Below, in pieces: positions 33,943 through 42,685 of a DNA stretch of 64,000 nt (position 1 is its first letter; each line of letters starts with the position of its first letter). Location: assembly GCF_009689585.1 (NCBI RefSeq), contig NZ_AP018694.1:3959501-4023500 (forward strand). The letters are read 5' to 3'. Source of the DNA: Aquipluma nitroreducens. Its GTDB lineage: Bacteria > Bacteroidota > Bacteroidia > Bacteroidales > Prolixibacteraceae. Below the pieces are notes generated by a model. The model made no database searches and was not told the origin of the DNA. It was given only the letters and a program-made list of their open reading frames with translations. Made by a program: the position numbers and the translations under genes.

Positions 33943-35625
33943 ATGACAGTTGAAGAAGAGGGTTTTTTACAGCAAATTCTGGAAGAACGTGACCGGCTTT
34001 TTAGGGAAACTTCCAGGCTTAAAAGTCAACTTTCCAACTTTGAAAACTTCGATTCAGAAAGATCCACTTACCAAAAACAAATTGTCGGAAAAGACCAGCT
34101 GATTACCGAAAAAGATCGGGCAATCAGCCAACTGGATGAAACAATTAACAAGCTGAAACAACAGATAGAGATGCTCCAGCGAAGGATCTGGGGCAAATCC
34201 AGTGAACGGTATATCAATGAGGATCCCCTGCAACGAAAGCTCGATTTTGAGGGACTTGACCTGCTTCCGGAAGAAAAGGAACTTGCAACCAGTGCCAAAG
34301 AGGAGATCGAAAAGTACAAGACCATCCGTGTTATAGAGGTAAAGGAGAAAAACCATCCGGTACGCAAACCGCTGCCCGAAAGTCTACCGAGAGAAGAAAC
34401 CCACATTTATCCACAGCACATTGAACTCGAGAATTGGATAGAACTGGCTCCGGAAATTACAGAAGTTCTGGAACGCGAATCTGCCAGATGGTATGTGCGC
34501 CGGATCATCCGCCACAAATATGCGTTGAAAGATAAAAGCCAGGATGTGGAAAAGCAAATCATTACAGCTCCCATGCCCGTACTTCCCATAGCAAAAAGCT
34601 ATGCCGGGGCAAGTGTTTTGGCTGATATTATCATCGACAAATATGTGAACCATCTTCCTTTCTATCGTCAGATCCAGATGTTCAAACAACAGGGTATATC
34701 CATTGCACCTGCAACCATTAACGGCTGGTTTCAGGATGTAGCCGACCTGATCAGGCCTACTTATTACCGGTTAAAGGAGCTGGTGCTGGCTTCGGATTAT
34801 ATACAGAGCGATGAAACAACGATCCCGATTATAAATAACGAAAAGCACACCACGATAAAAGGATACATCTGGATGATCCGTGCGGTTATGGACAACCTGG
34901 TCTTTTTTCATTACGACCACGGTTCCCGGGCACAAAAGGTCGCACTGCAATTGTTTAAGGATTTTCAAGGCGTAATCCAGACCGATGGTTATGCCGTTTA
35001 CGATATTTACGAAAACAAAAAGGGCGTTCTGCCCATTGGGTGCTGGGCTCATGCCCGGCGTAAATTTGAAGAGGCTTTGGCAGAGGACAAAGTCAGGGCT
35101 TCTTATGCGCTGGAGCAAATAGGACTGCTCTATCAGGTGGAGAGGCAAGCCGATCAGCAGCAACTCTCTTATGACGAGCGCGCCGATCTTCGTTCCCGCT
35201 TGGCTTATCCTATTATGGTAGCCTTCGAAAAATGGCTGCTAAATGAATACCCCAAAGTTTTGCCCAAAGGGCGTATCGGAAAGGCTATCCGCTACACCTA
35301 TAACATTTACCACAAGTTGACCCGATACCATTTGGATGGTCGGTTGAAAATTGACAACAATCTCGGAGAAAATGCTATCCGTCCAATTGCCCTAGGCCGG
35401 AAGAATTGGTTGTTCTGTGGAAACCACGATGCAGCCGAAAATGCAGCAATCATGTATTCCATGCTGGGCTGTTGCAAGGCAAGCGAAGTAAACTTCCGCG
35501 AGTGGCTGGTATACTTTCTGAATAACATCCACAATTACGATAACGATTACAGCAAGGATCTGGCCGAATTACTTCCACACAACTTCAAACTTCAAAACCA
35601 GATTTGTAACAGTTCCATCTCCTAA
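33943..35625 (+). CDS. tnpC: IS66 family transposase TnpC
   Basis: A 560-residue DDE-type transposase. The N-terminus has a coiled coil (residues about 15-80, alternating Gln/Glu/Leu) and the QRRIWGKSSERY motif. A central catalytic part includes YIQSDETTI (first Asp) and FQGVIQTDGYAVYD (second Asp). CWAHARRKFEEAL and IDNNLGENAIRPIALGRKNWLFCGN contain the third acidic residue and the C-terminal IS66 signature. Complete, with the expected length of about 510-560. A run of AT-rich sequence separates it from the right terminus. Confidence 0.95.
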   Translation: MTVEEEGFLQQILEERDRLFRETSRLKSQLSNFENFDSERSTYQKQIVGKDQLITEKDRAISQLDETINKLKQQIEMLQRRIWGKSSERYINEDPLQRKLDFEGLDLLPEEKELATSAKEEIEKYKTIRVIEVKEKNHPVRKPLPESLPREETHIYPQHIELENWIELAPEITEVLERESARWYVRRIIRHKYALKDKSQDVEKQIITAPMPVLPIAKSYAGASVLADIIIDKYVNHLPFYRQIQMFKQQGISIAPATINGWFQDVADLIRPTYYRLKELVLASDYIQSDETTIPIINNEKHTTIKGYIWMIRAVMDNLVFFHYDHGSRAQKVALQLFKDFQGVIQTDGYAVYDIYENKKGVLPIGCWAHARRKFEEALAEDKVRASYALEQIGLLYQVERQADQQQLSYDERADLRSRLAYPIMVAFEKWLLNEYPKVLPKGRIGKAIRYTYNIYHKLTRYHLDGRLKIDNNLGENAIRPIALGRKNWLFCGNHDAAENAAIMYSMLGCCKASEVNFREWLVYFLNNIHNYDNDYSKDLAELLPHNFKLQNQICNSSIS

Positions 35626-35725
35626 GCCTCTCAAAGTTCTCCGAACATTTTAGAGAACCTCTGAAAGTGGGTTGCTGGTTTTCTAAGAAAATATAACGGA
35701 GTTTACCGAATGCTTACTTTTTTTT

Positions 35726-36242
35726 AATGTTGTTGTCGGGCGTATTGTTTAAAGAATTGAATTAATGGCATACAAATGGAATTCATATGGTCAAATGCTA
35801 TGCGTGTCGATTTCAGTTCATGCTCGATTTGTTGTTGATTGATCTGTATCTCAGAGAACAATGATGCAAGGCAGTTTAATGAAGTCTGAAACTCTTTGAG
35901 CCTTTCTATAAATCTTGATTATTCGCGTTCTGTTTATCTCTTTGTTTCACTCGAAAGCAATTTATAAGTAAATTACTGCTTCCCAGAAAATCTGTCTATA
36001 AATAGCTGTCATCCTGAGCAGAACAAAGAATCTTGGATTTTTAAACGGACACCAATATAAATGAATATTTATTGTTGGTATTATGAATGGCCTGTGTTTC
36101 TATAATGCTTTCAGTTGGCGGCATAAAAATAGGCCAGATCGCATCATTCGTTATTCGGAATGTGTGGATCTGACCTTAATTTTTAGAATTGGCAAATACA
36201 GTCTGCTACTTTTGCAGCTAGTTCATTTTAAATGATACCATC
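35726..36242. other. AT-rich intergenic region right of IS66
   Basis: No gene. At 36008-36019 a truncated TCATCCTGAGC string resembles the start of the 5662 repeat family. Before the IS66 insertion this stretch and 33038-33058 formed a single region between the TonB operon and the peptidase gene. Confidence 0.45.
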
Positions 36243-38306
36243 TTATTTTAATTTTCCTACAGCAATTTCTGTGGCTTTTAGAATGGCTTCATTCGATAGC
36301 GGTTCGCCAACGGCTTGCTTCATCCACTCGTTAGGTGTAAGCTGACCTAATGCAAATATACGCAGTACTTCAGGTGCAAACTCGTGCGTTTTAAAATGTT
36401 CTTCAAGTTGAAAATGTATGAGGTGCCCAAATGCATAATTGGGCAGGTACATGGGTGAATTGATCATGTGTGAATAGATACCCAGTATAGTTTGGTCTTT
36501 CATTCCAAAAACTGGCGCATAATACGTATTCCAAACGTCTTTACTAATTTCAATTACGGCATCTCTCAAGTCTGATGCTGTGCTATTTGGATTGTCATAC
36601 AGCCATTGCCACATTTTCATGTCAACCATCGAAACTCCCATGATTTCGTAAACCGACCAGAAAATATCAAGTGTTTTCAGGTATTCTTTCTCCGGATCTG
36701 TATTTTTCATATTAAGTAGAAACAGGTCCCGCTCCTGAAAAACAAAGGCGAGTGCTTCAGTAAATGCGGTGTTCGGAACTCCATTGATCATGTAATTTGG
36801 CACGTTATTCAACGAGATGGTTTGTTCCACATTGTGACCAAACTCGTGAACCGCGATATTATATCCTTTATAGTTCATACCGGTTGCTGGAATTCGGGTG
36901 CGCAGATGGGCTTTTTCTGCTTTCATGGATGCACCCCAGGCATGGCCCGAACCTCGTGCCGGATCTACTGAAACCCGTGATGAAATAAAGTCTGCTTTTT
37001 CTTTGGTGAATCCCAGTTTGAGAAGGATGTTGCCTAAATCAGCCTCCAAAGCTTTTGCGTTCGGATACTTTTTTTCAGTGATTGCATTCAGGCTTTCTTC
37101 GTTGATTGAACTTCTTGCCTTAAACCCATCGTACCAGATGTCCCACGGAGATAAGTCTCTCCCGAGCCGTTTCTTAATGATTTCAGCAACTTCCTTTACC
37201 TGAGCTGAACTTAAAAATTCGTTGAATAGTTTCTGAACTTCGGGTTGTGGAATTTGCATACCAACAGAAAAGGCTCGTTGAATGGCCGTTGGCATGGCCG
37301 GTTCATACTTGTCGAATGCCTGATAAACATGAAAATTATTCAGGATTTGTTGGTAGCGGCCATCGATTTCAGGTTCAGCTTCGGTCTTTGTTCCTGAAAC
37401 GAATACTTCGTTGGTTGCCGGATTCCAATCTTGTTTTCCGGAGTTGATTACCATTTTGGGGATTGATTGATCGACAATCCGCTGCATAATCTGGTAGATT
37501 AAAGCCTGTTTTTTTAACCCAACTTCCTTGTTGGCATAATTGGCTTTGATTTCATCGCGAAGGTTCCAATGGCTCAATAGAACCATGTTTTCCGGAAAAA
37601 GCTTTTGGTTGTCATCATTCAGAATGTTGCCCATGTATATATTGTAATCGGCGATGTAGGCATCACCTTCGGCAGCTACTTTCGAGGCTTGCTGAATCAA
37701 TTCAGAAGGTACCCGGGAGCTAAATACATCGCCCAAACGAGCATAACCCCATTGTAGCGGAGTCCAGTTTGCTCCTGAGATGTTTTTTTCTTCGGTGGTA
37801 TAATACGGAAAATTAAGAGCCACAATGAAAGCTATTTTGTTGTCGTAAAAATCGTTTATCATGTGGGCGCCCGGGTTATAGGCAGCAAATTGCGCATCGA
37901 TTGGCAGTACTTCGCCTTTCATCAGTTGAACATTCTCCTGCATATCCAAACTTAATTTGTTGAAATGTCCGTTCAGCGATTCCAGGTATTCAGCGAACCG
38001 ATAAAATGAAGCTTCTTTTTGAGCAGGATCTGCCAGGTAGTTTTCGCTACAGAATTTAACGAAATCCTCACTAGTTCCGTCATTGTCGCGCCAAAGTGAT
38101 GCCGCATGTCTAACACCTTTTTCTATCAGGTCAGATTTATTACCCTCCATTTTGTTGCTGATTTCTTTAACTGCATCGGCAACGGTGGCTTCAGTAATTC
38201 CTGAAGGTGTTGGTGTACTTTGTTTCTTCGGAGTTGGCTGACAAGCTGTAGTCATAATAACACAGGCTAAAATAAAAATAGAGTTTCTAATCATATGTGT
38301 AATCAT
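36243..38306 (-). CDS. Exported zinc metallopeptidase lipoprotein (HEFGH type)
   Basis: A 687-residue lipoprotein; the lipobox gives acylated Cys near residue 22 (IMTTACQP). Zinc site: VHEFGHNVEQ (HExxH) near residues 486-495, and a third ligand likely in the FTEALAFVFQERD helix about 28 residues later, the gluzincin pattern. The N-terminal 300 residues are helical. It resembles M3/M2-type oligopeptidases more than thermolysin, but I cannot name the family with certainty. It probably acts in the periplasm or on the inner face of the outer membrane. Alternative start ATG 38294 removes four residues. Confidence 0.82.
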   Translation of the reverse strand: MITHMIRNSIFILACVIMTTACQPTPKKQSTPTPSGITEATVADAVKEISNKMEGNKSDLIEKGVRHAASLWRDNDGTSEDFVKFCSENYLADPAQKEASFYRFAEYLESLNGHFNKLSLDMQENVQLMKGEVLPIDAQFAAYNPGAHMINDFYDNKIAFIVALNFPYYTTEEKNISGANWTPLQWGYARLGDVFSSRVPSELIQQASKVAAEGDAYIADYNIYMGNILNDDNQKLFPENMVLLSHWNLRDEIKANYANKEVGLKKQALIYQIMQRIVDQSIPKMVINSGKQDWNPATNEVFVSGTKTEAEPEIDGRYQQILNNFHVYQAFDKYEPAMPTAIQRAFSVGMQIPQPEVQKLFNEFLSSAQVKEVAEIIKKRLGRDLSPWDIWYDGFKARSSINEESLNAITEKKYPNAKALEADLGNILLKLGFTKEKADFISSRVSVDPARGSGHAWGASMKAEKAHLRTRIPATGMNYKGYNIAVHEFGHNVEQTISLNNVPNYMINGVPNTAFTEALAFVFQERDLFLLNMKNTDPEKEYLKTLDIFWSVYEIMGVSMVDMKMWQWLYDNPNSTASDLRDAVIEISKDVWNTYYAPVFGMKDQTILGIYSHMINSPMYLPNYAFGHLIHFQLEEHFKTHEFAPEVLRIFALGQLTPNEWMKQAVGEPLSNEAILKATEIAVGKLK

Positions 38307-38401
38307 AATTTGGTTTTGGAACTAGTGTGCTAAATTTCGAATTTTTAATAATTGAGAGTGTACCACGATAAAGAAGTTCCAAAATACCAAAAAAATTAGT
38401 A

Positions 38402-38420
38402 CCAAACATATGATGTTTGG
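38402..38420. promoter_or_regulatory. Palindrome upstream of the metallopeptidase gene
   Basis: CCAAACAT-atg-ATGTTTGG, an 8-bp perfect inverted repeat about 95 bases before the minus-strand ATG at 38306 and well away from the cupredoxin terminator. It could be a regulator site; no known operator matched. Confidence 0.3.
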
Positions 38421-38474
38421 CAGGAAGCAACGATTGGAAAAAGGGAACGAAACTTCTGGGATATGAAGTCTTAA

Positions 38475-38517
38475 AAAGACGAAAGTCCTTCTCTAATCAG
38501 ATAGGGAAGGACTTTCC
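38475..38517 (-). terminator. Terminator after the cupredoxin gene
   Basis: GAAAGTCCTTC-tctaatcagatagg-GAAGGACTTTC is a perfect 11-bp stem, 24 bases past the cupredoxin stop on the minus strand. T/A runs are short, so termination may rely on the stem. Confidence 0.65.
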
Positions 38518-38540
38518 AGAAAAGCTGGAAAAGCATTTCT

Positions 38541-39176
38541 TTATTGCTTTATAAACTTCAACACGTTTTTTTGATTTTCGGCATTGACTTCTATCAGATA
38601 AATGCCATTTCTGAAGAGACTGATGTCATACCGGAATGTTTCTTTGTTCTCCGAAAAGGTCTTTTCGTCGACAACAGAACCGGCTATGGAATAAATTTTC
38701 ACTGAATTAATGGTCTTGTAATTACTTGGAACAATTAGCTCAATGTATTCGCTTGCCGGATTTGGGTACAACCGTATTTTTTCGGTAACATCAGCCATGG
38801 TCTGACTTGAAGTAACTGTCTTTGGATTCACAATAACCTTCCCAACCATCCCCATACCAGCATGTGGGTCGCACTGGTAATTGTATGTGCCTGCAGTGTT
38901 GAAAACATATTCATATGTCCAAGCTGCGCCAACTTCGTTCCCAAAGGATGATGGATTGTTAGGAAATGTTGCTTGTTTCCCATTAACATTGTGCGATCCT
39001 TCATCGTTTTTCCAAACAACTTTATCTCCTACCGTAATTGTTAATTGCGATGGAGTAAAAACATTGCTGGTTACAGATACATTGTGAGTTGTCTGTCCTT
39101 TCAGATTTAGCGATAAAGCCAGAATAAAAATCAAGGCAAAACAGCTGCGAGTTTTGAAGGTAGAATTTGTTTTCAT
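38541..39176 (-). CDS. Secreted cupredoxin (plastocyanin/azurin-like) with type IX secretion sorting domain
   Basis: A 211-residue protein. Signal peptide to about residue 28 (FALIFILALSLNLKGQ). The type 1 copper domain spans residues about 29-118, with the first His in GSHNVNG and the Cys, His and Met of YQCDPHAGMGMVGKV. The rest is a C-terminal type IX sorting domain: IRLYPNPASEYIELIV, KIYSIAG, GIYLIEV...FIKQ. It is therefore exported across the outer membrane and anchored or released. It probably moves electrons to a periplasmic or surface partner. Both domains are clear; the electron partner is unknown. Confidence 0.92.
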   Translation of the reverse strand: MKTNSTFKTRSCFALIFILALSLNLKGQTTHNVSVTSNVFTPSQLTITVGDKVVWKNDEGSHNVNGKQATFPNNPSSFGNEVGAAWTYEYVFNTAGTYNYQCDPHAGMGMVGKVIVNPKTVTSSQTMADVTEKIRLYPNPASEYIELIVPSNYKTINSVKIYSIAGSVVDEKTFSENKETFRYDISLFRNGIYLIEVNAENQKNVLKFIKQ

Positions 39177-39437
39177 TGGCTGTTAATTTGGAGTAAATGT
39201 TAAACGCTATCGATATTAGTAACACACGGTAAATCAGTTTGTTTATAGTAAGAGACAAAATAGTCTTAATTTATTTTACTGAATTTTTTGTTTTTATAAA
39301 ATACCAATAAATACGGGTATTTCATGAAACTTTTCTTTGCCTGAAATATCGACTTTGGTTTATCAAGACTGTGGGTTTAGTTCCTTTTTTAGAACGAATC
39401 TAAATACGAACCTTTTATTTAAAAGAAGATTAATGCA
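39177..39437. other. Divergent promoter region between cupredoxin and iorA
   Basis: AT-rich, about 260 bases. It includes AAATACC-aataaatac-GGGTATTT at 39299-39322, an imperfect inverted repeat. No gene was seen. The iorA promoter lies at its right edge. Confidence 0.4.
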
Positions 39438-39468
39438 GTTGTTTTACAACCGGAATGAGCTAATTTTG
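39438..39468 (+). promoter_or_regulatory. Promoter of iorA
   Basis: GTTG at 39438-39441, 19 bases, then TAATTTTG at 39461-39468: the Bacteroidota -33/-7 arrangement with one mismatch at -33. It implies a start near 39475 and so supports ATG 39500 over the in-frame TTG at 39479. Confidence 0.65.
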
Positions 39469-39499
39469 GTTTCGATTTTTGAAACTTAAATTACTGACT

Positions 39500-41095
39500 A
39501 TGCAAAAGCATTTGTTTCTGGGGGTAGAAGCCATCGGACAGGGAGCCATTGATGGCGGAATGTCGGGCGTTTACGCTTATCCCGGTACACCTTCCACTGA
39601 AATAACCGAATTCATTCAGGACAATCCTATTGCTGAAGAACGAAATATTCACCGAAAATGGTCGGCCAATGAGAAGACAGCTCTCGAAACCGCTTTGGGA
39701 ATGTCGTATGCCGGGAAACGTGTCATGTCGTGCATGAAGCACGTTGGATTAAATGTGGCTGCAGATATCTTTGTGAACGCTGCTATGACTGGTGTCAACG
39801 GAGGTCTTATTGTTACTGTTGCCGATGATCCATCGATGCACTCGTCTCAAAACGAACAAGACTCACGTTTCTACGGAAAGTTTGCCATGGTTCCGGTACT
39901 AGAACCATCTTCACAGCAAGAAGCTTACGACATGGCCCGCGATGGATTTGCTTTATCGGAGAAAACAAAAGTGCCGGTAATGCTTCGGATTACAACTCGT
40001 TTGGCTCATTCGCGTGCCGGAGTTGCCCGTAAAGAGGTTTTGCCCGAAAACGAACTGGTTATGCCGGCTGATCCTCGTCAGTTTATATTGCTTCCGGCCA
40101 TTGCACGTCGCAAATACAAAGGATTGCTCGATAGTCAGTCTTTATTCCTGAAACTTTCAGAAGAGTCAGAATACAACCGTTACGAAGAAGGAACAGATCA
40201 CAGTTTGGGTATTGTGGCTTGTGGAATTGCATACAATTACCTGATGGAACATTTTCCGGACGGGACCTGTCCGTATTCAATTGTTAAAGTTTCGCAATAT
40301 CCGCTTCCTGAAAATCACATCAATCGTCTCAACCGTGAATGCGATGAAATTTTGGTTCTGGAAGAAGGAGCACCAATGGTAGAGGAAATGTTGAAAGGCT
40401 TCTTTTCGAATGGAACACCAATCAAAGGCCGTTTAGATGGAACTCTGCCTCGTGATGGAGAATTGAATCCAGATCTGGTTGCCAAAGCGCTTGGCAAAGA
40501 GATGTTTGAAGGATTTGATATTCCTGAAGTTGTTGCCAATCGCCCGCCTGCTTTGTGCGTAGGCTGTGGTCACCAGGATGCCTATCTTGCCATGAATGAA
40601 GCCTTGGCTGATTATTCAAAGGGACGTGTATTTTCTGACATTGGATGCTATACTTTAGGAGCTTTGCCTCCTTACGAAACGATTTCGTCGTGTGTCGATA
40701 TGGGAGCTTCCATCACTATGGCTAAAGGAGCCGCCGATGCTGGTTTAATTCCGGCAGTTGCCATGATTGGCGATTCAACCTTTGCCCACTCCGGAATCAC
40801 AGGTTTGCTCGATGCGGTAAATGAAAAATCGAGCATTACCATTGTTATCTCCGACAACGAGTCGATTTCGATGACCGGTGGTCAGGATTCATCAGCTTTC
40901 GGAAGAATTGAATCGATTTGCATTGGCGTAGGAGTCGATCCGGCACACATTCACACCATTGTGCCTTTAAAAAAGAACCACGAGGAAATGGTTCGTTTGT
41001 TCCGCGAAGAATTTGCCTACGAAGGCGTTTCGGTCATTATTCCGCGTCGTGAGTGTATCCAGCGGGCCAGTAGCCGGAAGAGAAATAAGAAGTAG
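39500..41095 (+). CDS. iorA: Indolepyruvate ferredoxin oxidoreductase, alpha subunit, without ferredoxin domain
   Basis: Thiamine-diphosphate enzyme that oxidatively decarboxylates arylpyruvates to aryl-acetyl-CoA. 531 residues from ATG 39500. The pyrimidine-binding domain runs GVYAYPGTPSTEITEF, then IHRKWSANEKTALETALG. The TPP domain shows CVGCGHQDAYLAM, GDSTFAHSGITGLLDAVNEKSSITIVISDNES. It ends at PRRECIQRASSRKRNKK, where archaeal IorA carries two 4Fe-4S ferredoxin modules. The Bacteroidota-type form lacks them, so electrons must reach ferredoxin another way. Followed by iorB. Confidence 0.9.
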   Translation: MQKHLFLGVEAIGQGAIDGGMSGVYAYPGTPSTEITEFIQDNPIAEERNIHRKWSANEKTALETALGMSYAGKRVMSCMKHVGLNVAADIFVNAAMTGVNGGLIVTVADDPSMHSSQNEQDSRFYGKFAMVPVLEPSSQQEAYDMARDGFALSEKTKVPVMLRITTRLAHSRAGVARKEVLPENELVMPADPRQFILLPAIARRKYKGLLDSQSLFLKLSEESEYNRYEEGTDHSLGIVACGIAYNYLMEHFPDGTCPYSIVKVSQYPLPENHINRLNRECDEILVLEEGAPMVEEMLKGFFSNGTPIKGRLDGTLPRDGELNPDLVAKALGKEMFEGFDIPEVVANRPPALCVGCGHQDAYLAMNEALADYSKGRVFSDIGCYTLGALPPYETISSCVDMGASITMAKGAADAGLIPAVAMIGDSTFAHSGITGLLDAVNEKSSITIVISDNESISMTGGQDSSAFGRIESICIGVGVDPAHIHTIVPLKKNHEEMVRLFREEFAYEGVSVIIPRRECIQRASSRKRNKK

Positions 41096-41226
41096 GCAGT
41101 GCTCAGTCGCAGTTAACAGAAAAGGTCAATAGTCAGTAGAAAATTTCTTCCCTTTTTTCCTTTTCTAATGACCAATGGCTTGAAAATCAACTTTGAATAT
41201 TGAACTTTTAACTTTAGACAATAGAT
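41096..41226. repeat. Intergenic repeat strings between iorA and iorB
   Basis: The gap contains TCTAATGACCAATGGC-type and TTGAACTTTTAACTTT-type low-complexity strings. Related strings occur at 18890-18994 and elsewhere in the window. No gene or hairpin with a T-run was seen. Confidence 0.5.
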
Positions 41227-41808
41227 ATGAAATCAGACATTATATTAGCAGGTGTTGGCGGACAGGGTATTTTATCCATCGCAACAGCTTTGGGCGAAGC
41301 AGCTTTGGCCAATAATCTGCTTATCAAACAAGCCGAAACGCATGGAATGAGTCAACGCGGTGGAGCAGTCTATTCGCACATGCGCATTTCCGATCAGCCA
41401 ATTGCTTCCGATTTGATCCCCGGCGGATCGGCTGACCTTATTTTATCAGTTGAGCCTATGGAGTCGTTGCGTTACCTGCCATATTTATCGGAAACAGGCT
41501 ATTTGGTGACCAATACCACGCCTTTTGTTAATATTCCGAACTATCCTGCAATTGAGGATGTGATGGCTGAAATTCGCAAATTCCCAAGGTATATTGCGAT
41601 TGATGCTGATGCCATTGCCAAAGAAGTGGGGAGTACCCGTGCCTCTAATATGGTGATGCTTGGAGCTGCCTCTCCGTTTATCGACATTGAATTTTCGAAA
41701 ATTGAAGAAGGTATCCGTACTATTTTCGGACGTAAAGGCGAAGATGTTGTAAATATGAACCTCGAAGCACTTCGTCGTGGTCGGCATTTTGCCGAAGAAA
41801 ACCGTTAG
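41227..41808 (+). CDS. iorB: Indolepyruvate ferredoxin oxidoreductase, beta subunit
   Basis: The 193-residue gamma-type domain partner of IorA. Signature ILAGVGGQGILSIATALGEAAL is the pyruvate/ferredoxin-oxidoreductase gamma nucleotide-like loop. ETHGMSQRGGAVYSHMRIS and ADLILSVEPMESLRYL follow. It lies 131 bases after iorA. That gap holds AT-rich intergenic strings (TCTAATGACCAATGGC, AACTTTGAATATTGAAC) but no clear promoter, so both genes are probably one transcript. A terminator follows about 100 bases downstream. Confidence 0.92.
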   Translation: MKSDIILAGVGGQGILSIATALGEAALANNLLIKQAETHGMSQRGGAVYSHMRISDQPIASDLIPGGSADLILSVEPMESLRYLPYLSETGYLVTNTTPFVNIPNYPAIEDVMAEIRKFPRYIAIDADAIAKEVGSTRASNMVMLGAASPFIDIEFSKIEEGIRTIFGRKGEDVVNMNLEALRRGRHFAEENR

Positions 41809-41905
41809 GCCAATGGAAGATTGAACCCCGGAGGATGGGAAAAGTATCCGGCGACCAGTCTGCGTTTTCAGAAAAAAGAAACACAAATCAGTAATTAAAA
41901 TAAAG

Positions 41906-41950
41906 AAATCTCAATTCTTTTCAAGTTTGAAAGGATTGGGATTTTTTTTT
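41906..41950 (+). terminator. Terminator of the iorAB operon
   Basis: AATCTCAATTCTTT / AAAGGATTGGGATT with two G-U pairs, then nine to ten T, about 100 bases past the iorB stop. Confidence 0.75.
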
Positions 41951-42099
41951 GAAATGTTAGCCTCTGATTCCTAATTTGTACCATCATTTTGAAACATTCT
42001 TAATGAGTCTGCTGTAAAATTGGCTGGTATTAAGAACTGCACATTATTCTCTCCCGACCATATTTCTGAAATTCTTTTTTAACCTCTAAAAACGAATTC

Positions 42100-42621
42100 A
42101 TGCCAGTAAAAAAGCTTAAAACCTATCTTGATGAGGCTAATATCAAGTATTTGACAATTAGTCACTCCAGTGCCTTTACATCTCAGGATATTGCTGCATC
42201 AGCACATGTTTCCGGAAAAGAATTTGCTAAGACAGTAATGATCAAAATTGATGGAGTGATGGCTATGGCCGTATTACCAGCATCTTATCATATCGATTTT
42301 GATACATTGCGAAAAATTTTCGGAACAAAGTTCGTGACTCTGGCAACCGAACCAGAGTTTAAAGATCGCTTTCCTGATTGCGAACTAGGGGCAATGCCAC
42401 CTTTCGGCAATCTTTATGGTATGGATGTTTATTTGGCTGAAGCGCTTACGAATAATAAGGAAATTGCGTTTAATGCCGGATCTCATACCGAATTGATAAG
42501 ATTAAGCTATTTCGATTATCATCGACTTGTTAAACCACGGATTTTAAAGTTCTCGTGGAAACCAGTTTCTCTTCCGGCTGATCCCATGGAGCGGTGGAAT
42601 GGAGATTACATGCACAATTAA
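42100..42621 (+). CDS. YbaK/EbsC-family aminoacyl-tRNA deacylase-like protein
   Basis: A 173-residue single-domain protein. The trans-editing fold is seen from YLTISHSSAFTSQDIAASAHVSGKEFAKTVMIKIDG, with the catalytic-region Lys in GKEFAKTV, and GAMPPFGNLYGMDVYLAEAL followed by EIAFNAGSHTELIRL. These proteins hydrolyse mischarged tRNA such as Ala- or Cys-tRNA-Pro. The C-terminal 25 residues are an extension of unknown use. Single gene, convergent with fabI over a shared terminator. Confidence 0.85.
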   Translation: MPVKKLKTYLDEANIKYLTISHSSAFTSQDIAASAHVSGKEFAKTVMIKIDGVMAMAVLPASYHIDFDTLRKIFGTKFVTLATEPEFKDRFPDCELGAMPPFGNLYGMDVYLAEALTNNKEIAFNAGSHTELIRLSYFDYHRLVKPRILKFSWKPVSLPADPMERWNGDYMHN

Positions 42622-42630
42622 TTTTGATAC

Positions 42631-42667
42631 AAACAGAAAAACCGGCGACAAACCGGTTTTTCTGTTT
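42631..42667. terminator. Bidirectional terminator between the deacylase and fabI genes
   Basis: AAACAGAAAAACCGG-cgacaa-CCGGTTTTTCTGTTT: perfect 15-bp stem with A-run on one side and T-run on the other, in a 64-base gap between convergent genes. Confidence 0.92.
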
Positions 42668-42685
42668 CTTATTGCAGAGATAAGA

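Larger units (their letters stand above)
33067..35717 (+). mobile_element. Complete IS66-family insertion sequence with 8-bp target-site duplication
   Basis: A 2651-bp element. Left terminus GTAAGCATTCGCTGAAG and right terminus (inverted) GTAAGCATTCGGTAAAC match at the outer 11 bases and most of the next ones. Exactly eight T lie on each side (33059-33066 and 35718-35725), the 8-bp duplication expected for IS66. It carries three genes in the usual order tnpA, tnpB, tnpC, all intact, so it may be active. It lies in a T-run 22 bases after the tonB terminator, harming no gene. Confidence 0.92.
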
